Shown here: in pieces, positions 1 through 4,441 of the stretch
Numbering within the stretch: the first letter of the stretch is position 1
How the letters are laid out: each line of letters opens with the position of its first letter
NCBI GenBank assembly: GCA_937892225.1
Contig: CALAUH010000211.1
Coordinates: 1 to 7,393, forward strand
Reading direction: 5' to 3'
DNA length: 7,393 bases
Origin: an uncultured Treponema sp.
GTDB lineage: Bacteria > Spirochaetota > Spirochaetia > Treponematales > Treponemataceae
Position numbers and translations under genes: made by a program
Notes under the pieces: model-generated
Database searches by the model: none
Seen by the model: only the letters and a program-made list of their open reading frames with translations
Told to the model about the DNA's origin: nothing

Positions 1-98
1 GAAGTTGCATTTGATTTTGCTGAACGCAATCCAACCCAAACCATGAGACCAAGGTAAAGCACAAATGCAATAATTTGTGCAATCATCTGTGAAGTCAT
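1..98 (-). CDS. Sodium:solute symporter (PutP-like), N-terminal fragment
   Basis: Reading the minus strand from an ATG at 98-96 gives 32 complete codons that remain open to the window edge, so the gene is cut off here. The peptide begins MTSQMIAQIIAFVLYLG, continues with a hydrophobic stretch to about residue 23, and is followed by RSAKSNATS. A short leader, a first membrane helix, then a basic loop resembles the N-terminus of sodium:solute symporters such as the proline carrier PutP, which import a solute with Na+ across the inner membrane. The start is supported by GGAG six bases upstream. It is divergent to the Mrp gene. That this is a coding start of a membrane protein is fairly secure; the family call rests on one helix, and the substrate cannot be told. 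Confidence 0.62.
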   Translation of the reverse strand, partial: MTSQMIAQIIAFVLYLGLMVWVGLRSAKSNAT

Positions 99-104
99 TT
101 TTTA

Positions 105-108
105 CTCC
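105..108 (-). promoter_or_regulatory. Shine-Dalgarno of the symporter gene
   Basis: GGAG on the minus strand lies six bases before the ATG at 98-96. It is the only purine-rich site nearby and fixes the start of the truncated symporter gene. Confidence 0.7.
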
Positions 109-130
109 GTTTTTATAAAGATTAATACTA

Positions 131-142
131 TATAATATTATA
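131..142. promoter_or_regulatory. Palindromic -10 box in the divergent region
   Basis: TATAATATTATA is a perfect 12-bp palindrome, so a consensus TATAAT can be read on both strands (131-136 plus, 142-137 minus). Lying between two divergent genes, it may serve as a shared bidirectional -10 element. No good plus-strand -35 is found at the proper distance (108-113 reads CGTTTT), so the plus-strand use is inference. Confidence 0.35.
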
Positions 143-160
143 AATGCGTGATTAAATCAA
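132..160 (-). promoter_or_regulatory. Predicted promoter of the symporter gene
   Basis: On the minus strand TTGATT (160-155) and TATTAT (137-132) are separated by 17 bases, matching the housekeeping sigma consensus at 4/6 and 5/6. Transcription would start near 125 and give a leader of about 27 nt containing the GGAG site. A+T-rich DNA yields such matches easily, so confidence is moderate. Confidence 0.45.
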
Positions 161-247
161 ATGAGAAAACACTATAATAGAATAATATTGCTTTTAGTAT
201 TTTTTCTTATTATATTAATAGTAATAATTTTAATTTTTTTGAGGTAA
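161..247 (+). CDS. Possible 28-residue hydrophobic micro-ORF upstream of mrp
   Basis: An ATG at 161 opens a frame of 28 codons ending in TAA at 245-247, five bases before the Mrp start. The peptide starts MRKHYNR, continues with about 20 residues that are almost all I, L, V or F, and ends in Arg: the layout of a single-pass small membrane protein with its basic end inside. Its last codons overlap the GAGG ribosome site of mrp, so translation of the two could be coupled. Against it: there is no Shine-Dalgarno before its ATG, the best plus-strand -10 (173-178) lies inside it, and DNA this rich in A+T encodes I/L/F by default. It is unrecognised and could be a leader peptide, a real small protein or chance. 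Confidence 0.25.
   Translation: MRKHYNRIILLLVFFLIILIVIILIFLR
173..178 (+). promoter_or_regulatory. Candidate -10 box for mrp
   Basis: TATAAT is a perfect -10 hexamer, with predicted start near 185 and a leader of about 68 nt before the Mrp ATG. The -35 positions 16-18 bases upstream (for example GATTAA at 150-155) match poorly, so this would be a weak or activator-dependent promoter. Confidence 0.35.
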
Positions 248-252
248 GAATA

Positions 253-1080
253 ATGGGCGAATGTTCACACGACTGTTCATCATGCAGTGAAAATTGCGAA
301 AAAAGAGATTTTCATGTTGATTTAAATAAAAAGAGCAGTGTTAAAAAGGTTATTGGTATATTAAGCGGTAAAGGTGGTGTAGGTAAATCACTTGTTACAA
401 GTTTACTTGCTTCTAAAGTAAATAAAGATGGATTTAAAACTGCAATTCTTGATGCTGATATTACAGGTCCTTCAATTCCAGAAAGTTTTGGTGTTGGAGA
501 AGAACGTGCTACTGCAGTCGAAGGTGAAGATGCATTGAATCCTGTAGTTACTGATTCTGGAATTCAGTTGATGTCTATGAATTTTCTTCTTCAAAACGAA
601 ACTGATCCTGTTATCTGGCGAGGTCCTGTAATTGCAGGTGCTGTAAAACAATTCTGGTCAGATGTTATCTGGAAAGATGTAGATTTTATGTTTGTAGATA
701 TGCCTCCTGGAACTGGTGATGTTCCTCTTACAGTTTTTCAGTCACTTCCTTTAGACGGAATTATTATTGTGTCTTCTCCACAGCAGTTAGTTCGTGTAAT
801 TGTAGAAAAAGCAGTAAACATGGCAAATATGATGAATATTCCTATTTTAGGAATTGTTGAAAACATGAGCTATGTAAAATGTCCTGACTGTGGAAAAGAA
901 ATCACTGTATTTGGTAAAAGCAATATAGAAGAAATTGCCAAGAGTTTTAATATTCCGGTTCTTGCACGTATTCCTATGGAAGAAAAAACAAGTCGTGCAG
1001 TAGACGAAGGTGATGTAGAAAGTCTTGATATTATAGAATTAGCAGAAGCATCAAAAACTGTTGAATCTTTGTTAAAATAA
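253..1080 (+). CDS. mrp: Mrp/NBP35-family P-loop ATPase, Fe-S cluster carrier
   Basis: A 275-residue cytoplasmic ATPase of the Mrp/ApbC/NBP35 branch of the MinD-like P-loop proteins; family members bind a labile [4Fe-4S] cluster and pass it to apoproteins. Visible signatures: the deviant Walker A GKGGVGKS at residues 39-46 with the signature first lysine, the DAD switch at 67-69, the DMPPGTGD motif at 149-156, and the CPDC pair (C210, C213) that in the family bridges a cluster across the dimer. The N-terminus adds a second cysteine group C4, C8, C11, C15, comparable to the N-terminal cluster site of NBP35 and seen in Mrp proteins of some anaerobes. Length is typical of the compact form; there is no N-terminal MIP18-like domain. 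GAGG at 241-244, eight bases before the ATG, supports the start. No other Fe-S assembly gene is visible, and no terminator follows. Confidence 0.93.
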   Translation: MGECSHDCSSCSENCEKRDFHVDLNKKSSVKKVIGILSGKGGVGKSLVTSLLASKVNKDGFKTAILDADITGPSIPESFGVGEERATAVEGEDALNPVVTDSGIQLMSMNFLLQNETDPVIWRGPVIAGAVKQFWSDVIWKDVDFMFVDMPPGTGDVPLTVFQSLPLDGIIIVSSPQQLVRVIVEKAVNMANMMNIPILGIVENMSYVKCPDCGKEITVFGKSNIEEIAKSFNIPVLARIPMEEKTSRAVDEGDVESLDIIELAEASKTVESLLK

Positions 1081-1091
1081 CATTTTTTTGA

Positions 1092-1120
1092 TTGACTTCT
1101 AAACTAATCTATCGTAAAAT
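1092..1120 (+). promoter_or_regulatory. Strong promoter of the ABC ATPase gene
   Basis: TTGACT (1092-1097) and TAAAAT (1115-1120), each matching 5/6 of the consensus, are spaced by exactly 17 bases. Predicted start is near 1127, giving a leader of about 45 nt. It makes the ATPase gene independent of mrp and fits the high-expression codon use downstream. Confidence 0.72.
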
Positions 1121-1131
1121 TATAATAATAA

Positions 1132-1150
1132 TATAACCCGGTAGGGTATA
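1132..1150 (+). promoter_or_regulatory. Short inverted repeat in the ABC ATPase leader
   Basis: TATA-(A)-CCC, loop GGTA, GGG-TATA: seven base pairs with one bulged A, just downstream of the predicted transcription start. It may form a 5' mRNA stabilising hairpin or be an operator. CCT at 1152-1154 could also pair weakly with the AGG of the ribosome site. No known riboswitch was recognised. Confidence 0.35.
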
Positions 1151-1157
1151 ACCTTAT

Positions 1158-1163
1158 AGGAGG
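1158..1163 (+). promoter_or_regulatory. Consensus Shine-Dalgarno of the ABC ATPase gene
   Basis: AGGAGG, a perfect anti-16S match, lies eight bases before the ATG at 1172. It is the strongest ribosome site in the window and implies high translation. Confidence 0.88.
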
Positions 1164-1171
1164 CCAAATAA

Positions 1172-2293
1172 ATGGCTAAAGTAGAACTTAAAGGTATTGG
1201 TAAAGTTTATGACGGCGGTGTTCGTGCTGTAAACAATGCTAATATCACTATTGAAGACAAGGAATTCTGCGTATTCGTAGGTCCTTCAGGATGTGGTAAA
1301 TCAACAACATTACGTATGATTGCTGGTTTGGAAGATATTACAGATGGTAAATTGTTCATCGACGGTGTTGAAATGAACGACGTTCCTCCAAAGGATCGTG
1401 ATATTGCCATGGTATTCCAGAACTATGCTCTTTATCCACATATGACAGTATATGATAACATGGCTTTCGGTCTTAAAATCCGTAAAATGGATAAAGCTGA
1501 AATTGACCGCCGTGTTCGTGAAGCTGCTAAACAGCTTGACCTTACAATTTACTTGGATCGTAAACCAAAGGCTCTCTCTGGTGGACAGAGACAGCGTGTT
1601 GCTGTAGGTCGTGCTATCGTTCGTGAACCAAAAGTATTCTTGTTCGATGAACCACTTTCTAACTTGGATGCTAAACTCCGTGTAACAATGCGTTCTGAAT
1701 TGGCTGCTCTTCATAACAGACTTCAGGCTACAATGATTTATGTAACACACGACCAGATCGAAGCTATGACTCTCGGTACAAAGATCGTTGTTATGAAAGA
1801 CGGTGTTATCCAGCAGATTGGTGCTCCATTGTACCTCTACAATAACCCAATCAATAAATTCGTAGCAGGATTTATTGGTACACCTCCAATGAACTTCTTA
1901 ACTGTAAAAGTTCTTGAAAAGAATGGAAAAATCGTTTGTGATGAAGGTTCTTTCGAAATCAACCCAACAGACGAACAGGCTAAAGCTCTTAAAGCTTACG
2001 TAGGAAAAGAAGTTTCATTCGGTATCCGTCCAGAAAATCTTAAATACGTAGAAAAACCAGTTGCTAAAGATGATATGCAGATGAAAATTACAAATAAGGA
2101 ACCACTTGGTGCTGAAACACACTTGTACCTTATTTCTAACAAAGGTCAGTCAATCATCGCTAAAACAACTGCAAATGCAGACTTCCGCTTAGGTGAATCT
2201 GTAAACGTTGTTCCAGATATGACAAAAGCTAAATTCTTCTCTATGGATGAAGGTGAATTAAATATCTGTGATCAGATTGAAAAGAAATGGTAA
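1172..2293 (+). CDS. ugpC: ABC transporter ATPase, UgpC/MsmX/MalK type (sugar import)
   Basis: A 373-residue cytoplasmic ATPase that energises carbohydrate (CUT1-type) importers as a dimer on the membrane permeases. Order of motifs: Walker A GPSGCGKST at 37-45, Q-loop Q83 in VFQNYALYPH, signature LSGGQ at 135-139, Walker B VFLFDEP at 155-161 with E160, D-loop SNLD at 163-166, switch His193, then a C-terminal regulatory TOBE/OB-fold part from about 235 with the family motif GIRPENL at 284-290. Length matches the UgpC/MsmX/MalK group. No permease or binding-protein gene is adjacent, so it probably serves several importers, as MsmX does in Bacillus. It has its own promoter and terminator. Codons such as AAC, TTC, CTC and CGT are much commoner than in neighbouring genes, a mark of high expression. 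The substrate is unknown; the ugpC label follows common naming rather than proven glycerol-3-phosphate transport. Confidence 0.93.
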   Translation: MAKVELKGIGKVYDGGVRAVNNANITIEDKEFCVFVGPSGCGKSTTLRMIAGLEDITDGKLFIDGVEMNDVPPKDRDIAMVFQNYALYPHMTVYDNMAFGLKIRKMDKAEIDRRVREAAKQLDLTIYLDRKPKALSGGQRQRVAVGRAIVREPKVFLFDEPLSNLDAKLRVTMRSELAALHNRLQATMIYVTHDQIEAMTLGTKIVVMKDGVIQQIGAPLYLYNNPINKFVAGFIGTPPMNFLTVKVLEKNGKIVCDEGSFEINPTDEQAKALKAYVGKEVSFGIRPENLKYVEKPVAKDDMQMKITNKEPLGAETHLYLISNKGQSIIAKTTANADFRLGESVNVVPDMTKAKFFSMDEGELNICDQIEKKW

Positions 2294-2333
2294 TTTCAAT
2301 TGACAATTTATAATTGACAGTTGACAATTATTA
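2292..2333 (+). repeat. Degenerate 7-bp tandem repeat (consensus ATTGACA)
   Basis: From the stop codon of the ATPase gene the sequence can be cut into six heptads: AATTTCA, ATTGACA, ATTTATA, ATTGACA, GTTGACA, ATTATTA. Three carry TTGACA at 2300, 2314 and 2321, in strict 7-bp register. The TTGACA copies look like -35 boxes, but no suitable -10 lies 16-18 bases downstream, so a repeat remnant is preferred over a promoter. Confidence 0.5.
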
Positions 2334-2335
2334 TG

Positions 2336-2370
2336 AAAAACCGTTTTGAGAAATCAAAGCGGTTTTTTTT
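2336..2370 (+). terminator. Rho-independent terminator of the ABC ATPase gene
   Basis: The 5' arm 2336-2349 and 3' arm 2354-2367 pair over 14 positions with a single T-G wobble around a GAAA tetraloop (2350-2353), and the T-run 2363-2370 follows. The A-run before the CCG core could also pair in reverse, making it partly bidirectional. It ends the single-gene ABC ATPase transcript. Confidence 0.9.
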
Positions 2371-2386
2371 ATGCTTATGATTTTTT

Positions 2387-2409
2387 ACAGATAGGACTGT
2401 CCCTACTGT
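2387..2409. repeat. Imperfect palindrome around GGACTGTCC
   Basis: ACAG at 2387-2390 pairs with CTGT at 2406-2409, and TAGGAC (2392-2397) with GTCCCTA (2399-2405), allowing one bulged base on each side and a single central T. The core resembles the GGGACTGTCCC-type imperfect palindromes scattered between genes in several bacterial genomes (a REP-like repeat). It could instead be an operator for the nuclease gene, since it sits just before that gene's -10 box. One copy cannot decide this. Confidence 0.4.
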
Positions 2410-2426
2410 AATAGATTAAACTTTTT

Positions 2427-2435
2427 TGATAAAAT
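2427..2435 (+). promoter_or_regulatory. Extended -10 promoter of the RNB nuclease gene
   Basis: TGATAAAAT fits the extended -10 pattern TGnTAtAAT (hexamer TAAAAT at 2430-2435). No good -35 is present, as is usual for extended -10 promoters. With standard spacing the transcript begins at 2442, which is the A of the ATG, predicting a leaderless mRNA. Confidence 0.6.
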
Positions 2436-2441
2436 AGTTTT

Positions 2442-4370
2442 ATGCAGAAAAATTCTCTTGTTTTATATAAAAATCAGCCGGCTGTAATTATTGAACGTAG
2501 TGATGAAAAATATTTAATCAGATTTTGTACACAGCCTGCAACTTCTACAGGAAAAAAAGCTGTTTATAGTGAACAGAAAGTTCGAGAAAAAGATATTGTT
2601 TTAATTCATGAAGGACCGGTATCTTCTTTAGAGACTGTACTTAAAAATGCAGAACAGGATTATTCTAATCAGATAAAAGAAACTTATGAACTTTTACAAT
2701 CAGATGACAGTACTGCTAATGAACCGATTTTATTGTCAGATCTGGCAGAATATTCACTTGGTGCATTTAATGCAGATGAAGCATGGGGATTTTTAAGTTC
2801 TTTATTAAAACTTCCAGAATTTAGTTTGAGCCAGGATGAATTAAAAAACGGAAAAATTATTTTTAATTTAAGAAGTCAGGAAGAAATCCAGGAAATTAAT
2901 CAAAAAAATTATGAAAAAGAACATGAAGCAGAAATCCGTCTTGCATTTATAAATCGTTTAAAATCAAAAAAACTTGAACTTCCTGCTGATACAAAATTTA
3001 TGGGAGAAGTTGAAGCTTTTGCTTTAAATAAAACAGAAAAATCAAAAGTTTTGGCAGAAGCAGGATTTTCACAAAATATAGAAAAAGCACATCAGCTGTT
3101 AATTGATACAGGAATCTGGGATTTTACAAAAAATCCGTATCCGACAAGATTCGGTTTTAGTTTTGATTCTGCCCGTGAACAGCTTGGAAAAATGCCTGAA
3201 GAAGACAGGGAAGAAGTTCCTTGTATCTGTTATGCAATAGATTCTCCAGATGCATGTGATCCAGATGATGCAGTTGGATTTGACGGTGAATATTTATGGG
3301 TTTGTATTGCAGATCCTTCAAGCAGTGTTATGCCGGATTCTTCAATTGATATTTCTGCACGTAACAGGGGGACAACCCTTTATATTCCAGAAGGTGCAAG
3401 TCGAATGTTGTGCGAAAGTTCTCTGGAAGATTATGCACTTGGCCTGAAAGAAAAAAGTGCAGATAATGATAAAAATATAAAATCATCTGCAATTGCTTTT
3501 AAAATTAAACTTGATTCAGATTGTCAGATAGTTGAATCTGATGTAAAAATTGTAAAAGTACATGTAGAAATGATTTCTTATGAACAGGCAGAAAAATTAA
3601 AAGATTCAAGTGAGTTAAAACCTCTTTTTGAAATAGCAAGAAAAAATTTAATCAGAAGAACAAAAAGCGGTGCCATTTCTATAAAGATGCCTGAAGTAAG
3701 AATAAAACTTGATAAAGATACCAAAAAAGTATTTGTTGAACCTGAAGAAAAATTTGAAAGTAACGATATGATTCAGGAAATGATGCTTCTTGCCGGAGAA
3801 AGTGCTGCAAAATTTGCTTTTAAAAATAAAATTCCTTTTCCTTATGTTAGTCAGGAATCACCTTCATTTCCAGACAATATTCCAGATGGCTGGGCAGGGG
3901 AATTTGCACGTGTAAAATGTATGCGTAAACGTTCTGTAGGAATTACTCCTTCTGGTCATGCAGGATTGGGCTTAAGTTTTTACAGTCAGGTTACATCACC
4001 ATTGCGCCGTTATTCAGATTTAGTTGCTCATCAACAGTTACGTGCTTTTATTAAGAAAAATCGTTTATTAGATAAAGATGAAATGCTTGAAAGAATTGCT
4101 GCCGGTGATGCTGCATCTATTGCCGCAAAAAAAGCAAGCCGTTTAAGTGATATGCATTGGAAACTTGTTTATTTATTACAAAATCCCGATAATGAATATG
4201 AAGCTTTTTGTATAGATAAACATGGTTCAGATTCAATTTTCTTAATTCCATCTTTAGATATGCAGACAATGATAAAAGGATTAGGTTCAATTGAATTGAA
4301 TGACAAGATATCTGTAAAGTGCGGTAATGTTAATATTACTACACAAAATGTGGATTTTATTAAAATTTAA
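2442..4370 (+). CDS. RNB-domain exoribonuclease (RNase II/R family)
   Basis: A 642-residue processive 3'-5' exoribonuclease of the RNase II/R superfamily, acting in cytoplasmic RNA decay. A small N-terminal beta-rich part (about 1-60) and a helical region are followed by the RNB domain from about 255. The metal-binding cluster AIDSPDACDPDDAVGF carries D267, D273, D275 and D276, equivalent to the four aspartates of E. coli RNase II; the phosphate-binding motif TSPLRRYSD lies at 518-526 with R522/R523. The last 60 residues resemble a degenerate S1/OB fold. Length and layout suit the cyanobacterial/chloroplast type of RNase II better than the longer RNase R. The start is forced: an in-frame TAA lies at 2430-2432 and the next Met is residue 187. 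No Shine-Dalgarno precedes it. No terminator separates it from the next gene. All catalytic residues looked for are present; whether it acts more like RNase II or RNase R is unsure. Confidence 0.9.
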   Translation: MQKNSLVLYKNQPAVIIERSDEKYLIRFCTQPATSTGKKAVYSEQKVREKDIVLIHEGPVSSLETVLKNAEQDYSNQIKETYELLQSDDSTANEPILLSDLAEYSLGAFNADEAWGFLSSLLKLPEFSLSQDELKNGKIIFNLRSQEEIQEINQKNYEKEHEAEIRLAFINRLKSKKLELPADTKFMGEVEAFALNKTEKSKVLAEAGFSQNIEKAHQLLIDTGIWDFTKNPYPTRFGFSFDSAREQLGKMPEEDREEVPCICYAIDSPDACDPDDAVGFDGEYLWVCIADPSSSVMPDSSIDISARNRGTTLYIPEGASRMLCESSLEDYALGLKEKSADNDKNIKSSAIAFKIKLDSDCQIVESDVKIVKVHVEMISYEQAEKLKDSSELKPLFEIARKNLIRRTKSGAISIKMPEVRIKLDKDTKKVFVEPEEKFESNDMIQEMMLLAGESAAKFAFKNKIPFPYVSQESPSFPDNIPDGWAGEFARVKCMRKRSVGITPSGHAGLGLSFYSQVTSPLRRYSDLVAHQQLRAFIKKNRLLDKDEMLERIAAGDAASIAAKKASRLSDMHWKLVYLLQNPDNEYEAFCIDKHGSDSIFLIPSLDMQTMIKGLGSIELNDKISVKCGNVNITTQNVDFIKI

Positions 4371-4381
4371 TAAACTCTTAA

Positions 4382-4410
4382 TATACAGTTTTTTTAATTT
4401 ATGATATAAT
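4382..4410 (+). promoter_or_regulatory. Promoter of the secreted-protein gene
   Basis: TATACA (4382-4387, 4/6 match) and a perfect TATAAT (4405-4410) are 17 bases apart, and TG at 4402-4403 makes an extended -10. Predicted start is near 4417, a leader of about 25 nt. The promoter begins just after the nuclease stop codon. Confidence 0.68.
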
Positions 4411-4428
4411 CCTAAAAAAGTTTTTATT

Positions 4429-4432
4429 GGAG
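4429..4432 (+). promoter_or_regulatory. Shine-Dalgarno deciding the start at 4442
   Basis: GGAG sits nine bases before the ATG at 4442. An in-frame TTG at 4427 overlaps this site and would add five residues before the signal peptide, so it is rejected as the start. Confidence 0.8.
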
Positions 4433-4441
4433 TTATTAATT

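Noticed and set aside
1207..1410. 67-codon minus-strand open frame in the ABC ATPase gene
   Set aside because: Antisense shadow over the Walker A region, with no family resemblance.
1310..1750. 146-codon minus-strand open frame inside the ABC ATPase gene
   Set aside because: It lies wholly antisense to a well-supported ATPase, gives a protein with no recognisable motif, and is explained by the biased codon use of the gene on the other strand.
2300..2326. Three TTGACA boxes as -35 elements of the nuclease promoter
   Set aside because: No -10 hexamer lies 16-18 bases after any of them, and the strong terminator at 2336-2370 would stop any transcript started there.
3250..3447. 65-codon plus-strand frame inside the nuclease gene
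   Set aside because: It overlaps the catalytic RNB motif in another frame and has no family resemblance.
4427..4441. TTG start five codons upstream for the secreted protein
   Set aside because: The TTG overlaps the GGAG ribosome site of the ATG at 4442 and would put acidic and hydrophobic residues before the MKK of the signal peptide.
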